From positions 62,001 to 126,000 of the forward strand of contig NZ_NNRL01000143.1 in NCBI RefSeq assembly GCF_002252505.1: a stretch of DNA of 64,000 nucleotides. The letters run 5' to 3'. This DNA comes from Brucella grignonensis. Its GTDB lineage: Bacteria; Pseudomonadota; Alphaproteobacteria; Rhizobiales; Rhizobiaceae. Positions within the stretch are counted from its first letter, which is position 1. Each line of letters opens with the position of its first letter. The position numbers were made by a program, and so were the translations under genes. Below the pieces are notes generated by a model. It did not search any database. It was not told where the DNA came from and worked only from the letters and a program-made list of their open reading frames with translations. Shown one piece after another: positions 42,299 to 50,879 of the stretch.

Positions 42299-42962
42299 CG
42301 ATCTGTCGCAACCCGTCATTGTCCATGCTGCGAAAATGAACTGGATCGCAAGCCCTGCGGCCGGCGTCGACCGGCGCATGCTGTTTCGCATCGGTGATGA
42401 GGTCGCTCGGGCCACCTCGATCGTACGCTATGCGCCAGGCAGCGCCTTCCCTCGTCATACCCATAGCGGCGGCGAAGAGATCGTCGTGCTCGAAGGCACG
42501 TTTCAGGACGAGCATGGCGACTATCCCGCCGGCAGCTATTTTCGCAATCCGCCCGGGACCTCGCATGTACCTGCCTCTCGGGAAGGCTGCACGATTTTTG
42601 TTCGTCTCTGGCAGTTCCGCGAAGGCGACAAGACCCAGATCGTTCGGCAGCCGGGCGAAGGTGAAAGAGCCGATGCCGCGCCAGGCGTATTGGCCAAGAC
42701 AGTATTGTTCGACGATGGCCACGAGAAAGTGTTCCTTGAAGACTGGGCTTCAGGTTCGACTATTACGGTCGATAATCGACGCGGGTTGGAATTTCTCGTT
42801 GTCGCCGGAGGCATGATCATTGGAGACGAAACGCTTGAGCCCCAGAGTTGGGGTCGACTTCCAGCCGGCATGGCGCTAACGGCCAAGGTAGGGCCGCACG
42901 GTGTGCTGATCTGGATAAAGGATGCAGCTTTAATGCATCCGGATGTTTGCCAAATGCCATGA
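42285..42962 (+). CDS. ChrR-like double-cupin protein
   Basis: The 225-residue protein contains two cupin domains. The first (residues 50-105) has FPRHTHSGGEEIVVLEGTFQDEHGDYPAGSYFRNPPGTSHV, with the His/His/Glu/His set of a metal-binding ChrR-type cupin. The second is degenerate (about 130-215). It has no zinc-binding anti-sigma part, so it is not a full ChrR. It may be a dioxygenase or isomerase in the amine/sulfur pathway of its operon. It starts within the end of the alcohol dehydrogenase gene. Confidence 0.75.
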   Translation: MRIHDDLSQPVIVHAAKMNWIASPAAGVDRRMLFRIGDEVARATSIVRYAPGSAFPRHTHSGGEEIVVLEGTFQDEHGDYPAGSYFRNPPGTSHVPASREGCTIFVRLWQFREGDKTQIVRQPGEGERADAAPGVLAKTVLFDDGHEKVFLEDWASGSTITVDNRRGLEFLVVAGGMIIGDETLEPQSWGRLPAGMALTAKVGPHGVLIWIKDAALMHPDVCQMP

Positions 42963-42977
42963 AGGAGGCCGTGGGCT

Positions 42978-44222
42978 ATGCTGAACGACAATACTGATAT
43001 CGCATCGCAGCCCTCGATCTTCGATGAGATCATCGATCGGACGAGCTCGAACTCGATGAAATGGGCCTACGCGCAAAAGATGTTGGCGCCTGACGAGGCT
43101 GCCGCCGAACCTTTGCCGATGTGGGTTGCCGACACCGACTTCAAGGCACCGCAAGCGGTCATCGACGCCCTTCATGAGGCTGTCGATCATGGCGTATTCG
43201 GCTATCCGGGTGGCGCGACGGAATCGTATCTGAAAGCGGTCATCGGCTGGCAGGGCAAACGCTTCGGCTGGAACGTCGACAAGAACTGGATCATCCAGAC
43301 ATCCGGCATCATCACGACGATCAAGACTGCGGTGCAGGCATTTTCAGCGCCAGGCGACACGGTGCTCGTCCAGCCGCCGGTATACGGACATTTTCATAAT
43401 GACGTTCTATTGAACGGGCGTCATCTGGCATATGCACCGCTCGAATACATCGGTGACGGCTATCGCTTCGACCCGGCGATTTTCGAGGCAGCGATCCGAC
43501 CGAACACCAAGCTGTTCATCTTGAGCCATCCACACAATCCGACCGGTAATGTTTGGTCAGAGGAAGAACTACGCACCATGGGTGAGATCTGCATGCGTAA
43601 TGGCGTGCTGGTCATTTCCGACGAGATTCACGAGGACCTGATCCTCAATACGGGCAAACGGCACATTCCATTTGCCTCTCTGGGCAAAGCATTTGCTGCG
43701 AACAGCATCACCTGCACCGCGCCGAGCAAGACGTTCAATCTGCCTGGGCTGCAGAGTGCAAACGTTATTGTTCCTGACGCTCGTCTCCGCGATGAACTGC
43801 GTCGTCAATACGAGCGAAACGTCTTCGACCTGGTCAACGTCCTCGGCATGGTCGCGGCCGAAGCGGCTTACACCCATGGAGAGGAATGGCTCGAAGAGAT
43901 GCTCGTCTACCTCAGAGCCAACCACGCCTGTTTTGCCAAAGCCATCATCCAGGCAGATTCCCGCATCAAGGTGTTACCGGCGGAGTCGCTCTACCTCGCC
44001 TGGATGGATTGCCGAGGGCTCGGCATGGGGCCGGAAGACCTGAACAGGTTCATGCTGACGAAGGCGCGTGTCTGGCTCGACAAAGGGCAGAAATTCGGCG
44101 CCGAGGGGCATGGCTTCATGCGCGTCAATCTAGGCTGCCCTCGTTCGACCGTGATAGATGCGGTCGCCCGAATTACCTCCGCCGTAGCACAGTTGCCCGA
44201 TCTCGACACGCGCTCAGGCTGA
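42978..44222 (+). CDS. PatB/MalY-family cystathionine beta-lyase-like C-S lyase
   Basis: The product has 414 residues and is a fold-type I PLP enzyme. It has PMWVADTDFKAPQAV, YGHFHN, SHPHNPTGNVW, ISDEIHEDL and the PLP lysine in TAPSKTFNLPGLQSA, all PatB/MalY signatures. Such enzymes cleave C-S bonds of cystathionine or cysteine conjugates to give thiol or sulfide, pyruvate and ammonia. It lies last in the amine-oxidase/ADH/cupin operon, 15 bp after the cupin gene. Sulfide released here could feed the SQR/Blh pathway, although this link is only inferred. Confidence 0.87.
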   Translation: MLNDNTDIASQPSIFDEIIDRTSSNSMKWAYAQKMLAPDEAAAEPLPMWVADTDFKAPQAVIDALHEAVDHGVFGYPGGATESYLKAVIGWQGKRFGWNVDKNWIIQTSGIITTIKTAVQAFSAPGDTVLVQPPVYGHFHNDVLLNGRHLAYAPLEYIGDGYRFDPAIFEAAIRPNTKLFILSHPHNPTGNVWSEEELRTMGEICMRNGVLVISDEIHEDLILNTGKRHIPFASLGKAFAANSITCTAPSKTFNLPGLQSANVIVPDARLRDELRRQYERNVFDLVNVLGMVAAEAAYTHGEEWLEEMLVYLRANHACFAKAIIQADSRIKVLPAESLYLAWMDCRGLGMGPEDLNRFMLTKARVWLDKGQKFGAEGHGFMRVNLGCPRSTVIDAVARITSAVAQLPDLDTRSG

Positions 44223-44368
44223 CCTCAGATTGCGCTGAGATCCGGGCTTGGGAAAAGCATAAAGGCGATTGTCCTCACGCGACGGTCGGGTCTCGTCGAG
44301 TGGCGTGCGCGAAGGTTCATGTCCCAGACGGTCGCCTTCAGCAGAGCGGGCGGCTTGCCTGACCGAGG

Positions 44369-45055
44369 TCAGCGCACGACGATCTTCGCGCCGGGCTTTA
44401 CGCGAGCGTGAAGGTCTATGATGTCCTGATTGAGAAGGCGGATACAGCCGGCGGAGACGGACTTACCGATCGAAGACGGGTCGTTAGTACCATGGATACG
44501 GTAATAGGTGTCGACCCCATTCTGGTGCATGTAGAGCGCACGCGCGCCCATCGGATTGTGGGGACCTCCGGCAACGCCGCCAGCGTTACGCGCGTATTGC
44601 TTCGGATTGCGCTTGATCATGTTCTGTGTCGGGGTCCAGCGCGGCCATTTTGCTTTCCATGCAACCTCGGCCTCACCGCCCGGAAACGCGCGCGCCACAG
44701 GGCCGACGCCGACTGCATAGCGGATAGCCTTGTCATCGGGCAGCACGAAATAGAGATAACGCGCCGTCTGATCGACCACGATAGTTCCGGGTGCCTCGTC
44801 TGTCCGATAGTGGACGACCTGCCGTACATGCTCCAGCTTCATGCGGGTCGCATCCACGGCCGAAATGGTATGGCCGCCATCTTTTCTCGCGGCATACATT
44901 TCCGTCGGGTTACCTCCCACAGGCCAGATAGCTGATGCGGCTTCCGACTGCGTGTTTTCGAGCGGCGCGGCGACGGCCGCACCCGGTGCTTGCCAGCAAA
45001 CCGCAAGTGCGACGGACGATGCGAGCGCAAGCGAAGTCGCGTGCTTGAATTTCAA
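44369..45055 (-). CDS. L,D-transpeptidase (ErfK/YbiS type), copy 2
   Basis: No good ATG exists. A TTG at 45055 gives a clean signal peptide (MKFKHATSLALASSVALAV); a TTG at 45088 would add 11 residues in front. The domain has GTIVVDQTARYLYFVLP, KAKWPRWTPTQNMIKR, GARALYMHQNG, YRIHGTND and the catalytic SAGCIRLLN. It makes 3-3 cross-links in the periplasm. It is the second of three related copies in the window. A CTTAAG box (45113-45129) stands upstream in the divergent region with the YafK-like gene, so both are likely switched together. Confidence 0.83.
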   Translation of the reverse strand: MKFKHATSLALASSVALAVCWQAPGAAVAAPLENTQSEAASAIWPVGGNPTEMYAARKDGGHTISAVDATRMKLEHVRQVVHYRTDEAPGTIVVDQTARYLYFVLPDDKAIRYAVGVGPVARAFPGGEAEVAWKAKWPRWTPTQNMIKRNPKQYARNAGGVAGGPHNPMGARALYMHQNGVDTYYRIHGTNDPSSIGKSVSAGCIRLLNQDIIDLHARVKPGAKIVVR

Positions 45056-45112
45056 TATAGGCAAGGAACCCCCGATGACGATGTTCAACAGGGATGCGCA
45101 TTGCCGGTGATT

Positions 45113-45129
45113 CTTAAGGCTGCCTTAAG
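45113..45129. promoter_or_regulatory. CTTAAG box 5 between two L,D-transpeptidase genes
   Basis: Half-sites at 45113-45118 and 45124-45129 with a five-base spacer. It is 57 bp from the minus-strand start at 45055 and 35 bp from the plus-strand start at 45165, so one box can serve both genes. Confidence 0.8.
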
Positions 45130-45164
45130 CCGCGTCCAGAATAGCACTGGGAAACTTTGAAGCG

Positions 45165-46322
45165 ATGACCACTTCTGTGCATTTCAGCGAACCCCACGCG
45201 GTCCTGCGACGGCCTGAGAGTCGGTTGGAAAAGAGCGGTCTTGACGCCGTTTGGAGGCTGGCTGATTTGGATTTGAAACTTATAGAGCGTCGCGCCTTAC
45301 TTCGGACTTTGATGGGCTCGGTGACCCTGTTAGGAGCCGCGGCGCTGTCAGGATGCCAGACCGGCTTCCTGCCCGATGTCACTACCAAGGCAAATGCTCC
45401 AATTCCCCCGAAGCTGCTTGCCGACATCCGGAAGAAGAACATGTCCGTCGGCTCGCCGATCCTGTTGCGCGTGTTCAAGGTCGAAGCAGAGCTGGAGGTC
45501 TGGAAACAGGATCGCAAGGGCCGTTTCGCTCTTTTGAAAACTTATCCAATCTGCAAATGGTCGGGCGATCTCGGCCCGAAGATCGCCGAAGGCGACCGGC
45601 AGACACCTGAGGGCTTCTACGACATTAGGCCCGGTCAGATGAACCCGGACTCGGAATACTACCTTTCCTTCAATCTCGGCTTCCCGAATGCCTTTGATCG
45701 TGCCCATGGGCGCACCGGCACGCATCTCATGGTGCATGGTGATTGTTCGTCCCAGGGCTGCTACGCGATGACCGACGCGCAAATCCTCGAAATCTTCGCG
45801 CTCGGCCGGGAATCGTTTTCCGGTGGACAGAGGTCGTTTCAGGTGCAGGCTTATCCATTCCGTATGACGCCTACGAACCTGGCCCGGCATCGCAACAGTC
45901 CGCACCTGCCTTTCTGGCGCATGCTGAAGGAAGGCAACGACCATTTCGAGGTCACGCGCCGCCAGCCCAAGGTCGATGTTTGCGACAAGCGCTATGTGTT
46001 CAACGCGATCGGACCTGGAGATGGGACTACACCGATGAACTTCGATCCGCTTGATTCATGCCCGGCCTATGAAGTGCCGCAGGCTATCGCTCAAGAAGTG
46101 CGGAAAAAGCAGCGTTCCGATGATCAGGAGTTCGAGCGGCTCGTCGCACAGGGTGCAGAGACAGCTCCCATCAAGAGCGGTCGCGATGGTGGCATGCACT
46201 CCTTCTGGGTAGATAAGTTGCGGCCCCGCGAAATCGTCGATCAGCACGGCAACCTTAAGCTGGTTGTCGACGGGACCAATGCAGCTCCGTTTAACGCCTA
46301 CAAGTCTCCCACAAGACCGTAA
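45165..46322 (+). CDS. YafK-type L,D-transpeptidase-like lipoprotein
   Basis: The product has 385 residues. A hydrophobic segment with SGC (Cys64) and ERRALLRTLMGS before it is probably a lipoprotein or Tat signal; the first 45 residues are unusual for a signal, so the true start may be internal. The catalytic domain has LLRVFKVEAELEVWKQ, TPEGFYDIRPGQ, HLMVHGDCSSQGCYAMTD with His191 and Cys199, the YafK/DpaA type. In E. coli, DpaA (YafK) is reported to remove Braun lipoprotein from peptidoglycan. It therefore may counter the other copies. Divergent from copy 2 with a shared box. Confidence 0.8.
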   Translation: MTTSVHFSEPHAVLRRPESRLEKSGLDAVWRLADLDLKLIERRALLRTLMGSVTLLGAAALSGCQTGFLPDVTTKANAPIPPKLLADIRKKNMSVGSPILLRVFKVEAELEVWKQDRKGRFALLKTYPICKWSGDLGPKIAEGDRQTPEGFYDIRPGQMNPDSEYYLSFNLGFPNAFDRAHGRTGTHLMVHGDCSSQGCYAMTDAQILEIFALGRESFSGGQRSFQVQAYPFRMTPTNLARHRNSPHLPFWRMLKEGNDHFEVTRRQPKVDVCDKRYVFNAIGPGDGTTPMNFDPLDSCPAYEVPQAIAQEVRKKQRSDDQEFERLVAQGAETAPIKSGRDGGMHSFWVDKLRPREIVDQHGNLKLVVDGTNAAPFNAYKSPTRP

Positions 46323-46380
46323 TGATAGGGATTCTGGCGGCAGTTTGAGCCCGGCCATCGTTGACCTGCCCGATCGCTAT

Positions 46381-47019
46381 CTATTTTGTCCGAATTTCCA
46401 TCGTCAGCAATCGCAGGCCGAGCCCGATCAGGACCGCGCCAGTCAGGCGCTCTTGCCAAAGCGTCAACCGCCGCCATCGTTCAAGCGCCTGGCCTAGAGC
46501 TGCGGCCGAGAGAGCAATGATCGTCTCGACGGCAAGCGCGACGAGCTTGAGCGTGATGCCAAGTACGATCAGTTGCAGCGTCACGGAACCGCGTTGGTGA
46601 TCGACGAATTGCGGAAGAAACGCCAGCAGGAATACGACTACCTTTGGGTTTGTCAGGCTTGCGACAAAACCGTCGCCAAGCGAAGCCAGGCAGCTGCGCG
46701 CCGCGCCAGAGGAGTGCCTTGCGGAATATCCCGCTGCCATTCTGATCAGCTTGATGCCCCGCCAGATCAGATAGGCCGCTCCAGCGTAGCGCAGAACGTC
46801 GAATGCCAAGGGGAATGAGCGAACCAACGAGGCAACGCCGAGGGCAAGAAGCGGCACCTGAACGACGCCGGCCAAGGTGAAGCCGAAGGCGGTCAACCAT
46901 GCCGACTTCCAACCTTGGCTCAAGCCCCTGCTGACCAGCAGGGCCATGTCTGGACCGGGCGTGACGCTTAATACGAGTGCGGCGAAGATAAAAGTCACGA
47001 AGGTGGTCGCATCCGGCAT
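46381..47019 (-). CDS. LysE/RhtB-family exporter
   Basis: The 212-residue membrane protein has about six helices. It begins MPDATTFVTFIFAALVLSVTPGPDMALLVSRGLSQG, the LysE family signature, with a later NPKVVVFLLAFLPQFV block. Such proteins export amino acids or their analogues. It lies between the YafK-like gene (convergent) and L,D-transpeptidase copy 3 in the same orientation, 34 bp from it, so it may be translated from the same transcript as copy 3. No box of its own. Confidence 0.84.
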   Translation of the reverse strand: MPDATTFVTFIFAALVLSVTPGPDMALLVSRGLSQGWKSAWLTAFGFTLAGVVQVPLLALGVASLVRSFPLAFDVLRYAGAAYLIWRGIKLIRMAAGYSARHSSGAARSCLASLGDGFVASLTNPKVVVFLLAFLPQFVDHQRGSVTLQLIVLGITLKLVALAVETIIALSAAALGQALERWRRLTLWQERLTGAVLIGLGLRLLTMEIRTK

Positions 47020-47053
47020 ATCGTTTAGCTCTCCCCGGATCGGCTATGGACGA

Positions 47054-47773
47054 TCACCCCACCATGAGGTGGCTCATGGACGGATCCGCGATGACGACGA
47101 TCCCGCTTCCTTCGCGCACATTCTCGGCAAGGTGGATCACATCCTGATTTATCATGCGGATACATCCGGACGACACAGCCCGGCCGATGGTCCAGAACTC
47201 CGGGTTGCCATGAATGCGGTAGATCGTATCCCGGTTGCCCTCATGGATGTAGAGCGCGCGTGCCCCCAGAGGATTGTTCAGCCCCGGGGCCATGCCGCCG
47301 TTCGCGATGCTGACCGGTTCGAGCTCCGGCTGGCGGGCAACCATCTCGTCGGGCGGATTCCATCGCGGCCATGCTCGCTTGTAGGCGATGTGGCGGCCTC
47401 GGCCGGCCCAGGAAAAGCCGTCCCTACCGACACCGACGCCGTATCGGGTCGCACGACCGTAGGGCTGGATGTGGTAAAGATATCGGTTGGGTGTATCGAC
47501 AACCACGGTGCCGACCTTTTCATCGGTCGGATAGTCTACCTCAGTGCGCCACCACTTAGGATCGACCTTGGAAACATCGACTTCCGGGATGGGAAACTGC
47601 TCGTTGGGCATGGCGTAGTACATGGGGGGCGTTGCCAGGCGTGGAGTTTCAACCTGCGCAACGGGCTGCGGCTGTCTCGCTGTGGTGGTACAGCCAGCCA
47701 GGGCGAATGCTCCAGCCCCAGCAAGAAAAGTGCGCCGGGCAATGGCGCCGGAGGGCCGACTCTGCGAACTCAA
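47054..47773 (-). CDS. L,D-transpeptidase (ErfK/YbiS type), copy 3
   Basis: The product has 239 residues. The N-terminus (IARRTFLAGAGAFALAGC, Cys28) combines twin arginines with a lipobox, so export by Tat as a lipoprotein is possible. The domain has GTVVVDTPNRYLYHI, KRAWPRWNPPDEM, GARALYIHEGN, YRIHGN and SSGCIRMINQ (Cys204). It is the third of three related enzymes in the window. Box 6 (47824-47840) is 50 bp upstream in the divergent region with the esterase gene, and the LysE gene follows downstream. Confidence 0.85.
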   Translation of the reverse strand: MSSQSRPSGAIARRTFLAGAGAFALAGCTTTARQPQPVAQVETPRLATPPMYYAMPNEQFPIPEVDVSKVDPKWWRTEVDYPTDEKVGTVVVDTPNRYLYHIQPYGRATRYGVGVGRDGFSWAGRGRHIAYKRAWPRWNPPDEMVARQPELEPVSIANGGMAPGLNNPLGARALYIHEGNRDTIYRIHGNPEFWTIGRAVSSGCIRMINQDVIHLAENVREGSGIVVIADPSMSHLMVG

Positions 47774-47823
47774 AACATGTCCTCGTATTTTCCCGTTGAA
47801 TATTCGCAGGACACCGGGTCAAC

Positions 47824-47840
47824 CTTAAGCCCACCTTAAG
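47824..47840. promoter_or_regulatory. CTTAAG box 6 between L,D-transpeptidase 3 and esterase
   Basis: Half-sites at 47824-47829 and 47835-47840 with a five-base spacer. It lies 50 bp from the minus-strand start (47773) and 41 bp from the plus-strand start (47882). Both genes should respond together. Confidence 0.8.
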
Positions 47841-47881
47841 GCAAAAAGGATCGATCGCCGCATCACGGAGAACTGAGAGGA

Positions 47882-48841
47882 ATGGGGTTGAGCTTGAGTA
47901 CACGAGGCATTTGGCGAGATATCGCCTGTTCTAGCGAAGACGCTCATGCTCGTCGTTTCGTTTTACGATCGCTGTCAAAAAGCTTTGCGGCGCTTCTATT
48001 TGTCGCTGTTTCTACCATTGGCGCGAATGCCGCGTGCAACACCGTCAATCCCCTCACGGTACCCCTGCCCGATCCCGCTTCCGGCCGTCGATATGAGATC
48101 TACGTCAGTCTTCCGGACGGCTACGCCGCTAATCCGAGCAAAAGCTATCCGCTGCTCATTCTGGCAGATGGTGGCCGCGCCTTTCCCAAGCTCAGTTGCG
48201 ATGTCCGCGCCCTTGCCAAAAGCGGCGCTATCGGCGAGGAGCCGGTCGTCGTCGGGCTTTCCTACGCGATCGGCGAGGATTTGGAGGACAGCCGGCGACG
48301 GGACTACACACCTGTCGCGGATGGTCCGACAAGCAGGGTCTATGGCGGCGCGGCAGCTTACCAAACCTATCTGCGCAACGTCGTCCTTCCCCATGTCGGG
48401 CGTCACTACCGGACTGATCCCGCGCGCCGCGTGTTCTGGGGCCATTCCTATGGTGGACTGCTCGGCGCACATATCCTCCTCACGGAACCCGGTCTATTCC
48501 AGACCTACCTTATCGGAAGCCCTTCGCTCTGGTTTGCCAATCACGCCATTTACGGTTTCGATGAGGCATACGCGAAACGAAACAAACAGCTGGATGCGAC
48601 CGTGATTCTCTACGTAGGCGGATTAGAAATCTCCCGCTACGATCCTTCCCGGAAAGGCAACACGCGCGATATGGTTGCAGGCGTTCAGGCGTTCGTGTCG
48701 CGGCTGTCTGCGCATGGCTATAGCGGCTTGCAGCTGCGTTCCTCCGTCATCGCGGGAACGGATCATCGCAGCTCGGTGCGTCCAGGCTTTGCCTGGGCTT
48801 TGACGCAGGCACTAGCTTTGCACGCGATCGCGGGTCGATAG
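47882..48841 (+). CDS. Secreted alpha/beta-hydrolase (esterase D / Fes-like)
   Basis: The 319-residue protein has an N-terminal hydrophobic segment (SFAALLFVAVSTIGANA) after a longer-than-usual basic region, so it is exported; a later start is possible. The catalytic domain has YEIYVSLPDGY, LLILADGG, GHSYGGLLGAH (serine nucleophile) and TDHRSSVRPG (histidine). This is the esterase D/enterobactin-esterase-like group, hydrolysing esters in the periplasm. It shares box 6 with L,D-transpeptidase copy 3, so it may remodel cell-wall or envelope esters. Confidence 0.8.
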   Translation: MGLSLSTRGIWRDIACSSEDAHARRFVLRSLSKSFAALLFVAVSTIGANAACNTVNPLTVPLPDPASGRRYEIYVSLPDGYAANPSKSYPLLILADGGRAFPKLSCDVRALAKSGAIGEEPVVVGLSYAIGEDLEDSRRRDYTPVADGPTSRVYGGAAAYQTYLRNVVLPHVGRHYRTDPARRVFWGHSYGGLLGAHILLTEPGLFQTYLIGSPSLWFANHAIYGFDEAYAKRNKQLDATVILYVGGLEISRYDPSRKGNTRDMVAGVQAFVSRLSAHGYSGLQLRSSVIAGTDHRSSVRPGFAWALTQALALHAIAGR

Positions 48842-48850
48842 TTTTCGACC

Positions 48851-48867
48851 CTTAAGCCTGCCTTAAG
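48851..48867. promoter_or_regulatory. CTTAAG box 7 upstream of the thioredoxin-like gene
   Basis: Half-sites at 48851-48856 and 48862-48867 with a five-base spacer, 9 bp after the stop of the esterase gene and 40 bp before the ATG at 48908. The thioredoxin-like gene thus has its own box rather than relying on read-through from the esterase. Confidence 0.8.
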
Positions 48868-48907
48868 GCCGGACCTCACGTTGCGGCGTCGCAACGGAGA
48901 GCAAAGC

Positions 48908-49438
48908 ATGGCACTTTCTACCAGCACGACGTCCCCCGCCGGTACGCATGGCGATCGAGATTCTGAGTTTCTCGACCTTGCTCACAGCTGCGGGGCTCAA
49001 CTGCCGACAAGGCGACAGTTCCTGATGACGGGCTTCGCGGTTTCAGCCACCGTAGGCTGGCCCGCCCATGCGCAGGCTGCGCAATTGACCGTCACGAACC
49101 TCGACGACTTCCGCAGCGCGCTGTCCCAGATCGCACCGACGTATAAGGCAGCCCTCATCGACATTGGGGCGGAATGGTGCGCCTTCTGCAAGACGATCGA
49201 CCAACAGATCTTGCCCGACCCGAATGTCCGCCGTGCAATGGCAGCTGTCGCGCTGATCAAAGTCGATGTCACGAAGATGGACCAGGCGAGCCGCGATCTT
49301 CTGCGATACCTGCGCGCGGATGGCCCTCCAACGCTTTTTATCATCCAGACCGCGAGTGGGCGAGAATTTTCGGGCACCAGATCGGTCGGAGCCTTTAGAG
49401 CAGGCGACCTCGTAAGGCGACTGCGCCCATTCGCTTGA
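48908..49438 (+). CDS. Exported thioredoxin-fold protein with CAFC site
   Basis: The ATG at 48908 follows GGAGAG; the product has 176 residues. LPTRRQFLMTGFAVSATVGWPAHAQA is a Tat-type signal that follows a 33-residue extension. The mature part is a DsbD-gamma-like thioredoxin domain with IGAEWCAFCKTI (91-94) and a cis-Pro in DGPPTLFII. It should reduce or oxidise periplasmic thiols and could be fed by DsbD. It is another member of the CTTAAG regulon, and is followed 100 bp on by the cytochrome operon. Confidence 0.82.
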   Translation: MALSTSTTSPAGTHGDRDSEFLDLAHSCGAQLPTRRQFLMTGFAVSATVGWPAHAQAAQLTVTNLDDFRSALSQIAPTYKAALIDIGAEWCAFCKTIDQQILPDPNVRRAMAAVALIKVDVTKMDQASRDLLRYLRADGPPTLFIIQTASGREFSGTRSVGAFRAGDLVRRLRPFA

Positions 49439-49538
49439 GTAAGGTGCCAAGGTCTTCGGTCGGCCATTGATTGAAATCAATGTGTCACAGAGCTCAATTA
49501 GGATAATTACATAGTTAAAGAATCTGTTGGAATGTGTC

Positions 49539-50879
49539 GTGAAACTATTGGTTAAACTCGCATTGGTTGGCGTTGCCGGTTTGGCGTTCGCCTACGCAAC
49601 CGCTCTCTCAACCCCTTACTGGTTCAAACCCAAGAAAGAGGCGCAGGTCGATATAAAAGACCCGGGCCTCATGGGGAAAGGCGAATATCTTGCGCATGCA
49701 GGTGACTGTATCGCCTGCCACACAGCCCCAGGCGGCAAGCCTTTCGCCGGGGGTCTCGGAATGCAGACACCGATGGGCACGATCTATTCAACCAACATCA
49801 CGCCGGAAAGCACGACGGGTATTGGCGCCTACAGCTACGGAGATTTCGAGCGAGCGGTGCGTAAGGGCATCCGGCCGGATGGAACGCATCTCTACCCCGC
49901 GATGCCCTATGTGTCCTATGCCGTCGTCCGCGACGACGACATCAAGGCGCTTTACGCCTACTTCATGTCGAGCGTCGAAGCGGTGCGCCAGAATAACCAG
50001 CCAACGACTATGCCGTGGCCCCTCAGCATGCGCTGGCCGCTTGCCTGGTGGCAGCTTGCTTTTGCTCAGCCTCGCGAGTTCGCTTCAGTTACCACCGATC
50101 CGCAGCTTGAGCGTGGCGCCTATCTCGTCGAGGGGCTTGCTCATTGCGGTGCCTGCCATACCCCGCGCGGAATCGCGTTTCAGGAAACAGCGATGGCTGA
50201 CGGCAACAACAGTGGATTCCTCTCAGGGTCAGTCCTTGAAGGCTGGTACGCCAAGAACCTACGCGGCGAGGATACGGGTCTGTCGACATGGACAACGGCC
50301 GAGATCGTCGACTTCCTGAAAACAGGGCGTAACGACAAGACGGCTGCGTTCGGCTCAATGGCCGATGTCGTCGAGCACTCGACTCAGCACCTGTCAAACG
50401 ACGACCTGACGGCGATTGCGACTTACCTGAAATCCCTGAAGCCTCGCGACGGCCGCAGCCCAACCTGGCAACCGAAGGACGATCTCACCACCGCGGCGCT
50501 GAAAGCCGGCGATTTAAGCGCACCCGGGGCCTCCTCCTATGCCGAGCATTGCGCCATCTGTCATCGGATGGACGGCAAGGGCGCACCACGCGTCTATCCG
50601 GCGCTCGCAGGGAACTCGATGGTGTTCGCCGACGACCCAAGCTCACTTATTCAGGTGACGCTGGCCGGCGGGCGTATGCCCAAGACGCCGCACGATACGA
50701 TGGCCTTCACGATGCCGGCTTTTGCAAACCTGACCAACCGGGAGGTTGCAGAGGTTCTCAATTTCATCCGCAACGGCTGGGGCAACCATGGCAGTGAGAT
50801 CACGGAAGCGGACATCTCGCGCATGCGCCACGAGATTGCACGCAAGCCGAAGCATTACGTGCCGGGAGAACAAAAATGA
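49539..50879 (+). CDS. Three-haem c-type cytochrome
   Basis: A GTG at 49539 (MKLLVKLALVGVAGLAF) is preferred over an upstream TTG; it gives 446 residues with an N-terminal membrane anchor or signal. Three haem sites are visible: CIACH (57-61), CGACH (near 205) and CAICH (near 334), each in a cytochrome c domain. The arrangement resembles the cytochrome subunit of membrane-bound alcohol/aldehyde dehydrogenases. Here it precedes a TsdA-like gene with an ATGA overlap, so it is more likely the electron acceptor of thiosulfate oxidation. No quinoprotein gene is nearby. Confidence 0.82.
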   Translation: MKLLVKLALVGVAGLAFAYATALSTPYWFKPKKEAQVDIKDPGLMGKGEYLAHAGDCIACHTAPGGKPFAGGLGMQTPMGTIYSTNITPESTTGIGAYSYGDFERAVRKGIRPDGTHLYPAMPYVSYAVVRDDDIKALYAYFMSSVEAVRQNNQPTTMPWPLSMRWPLAWWQLAFAQPREFASVTTDPQLERGAYLVEGLAHCGACHTPRGIAFQETAMADGNNSGFLSGSVLEGWYAKNLRGEDTGLSTWTTAEIVDFLKTGRNDKTAAFGSMADVVEHSTQHLSNDDLTAIATYLKSLKPRDGRSPTWQPKDDLTTAALKAGDLSAPGASSYAEHCAICHRMDGKGAPRVYPALAGNSMVFADDPSSLIQVTLAGGRMPKTPHDTMAFTMPAFANLTNREVAEVLNFIRNGWGNHGSEITEADISRMRHEIARKPKHYVPGEQK

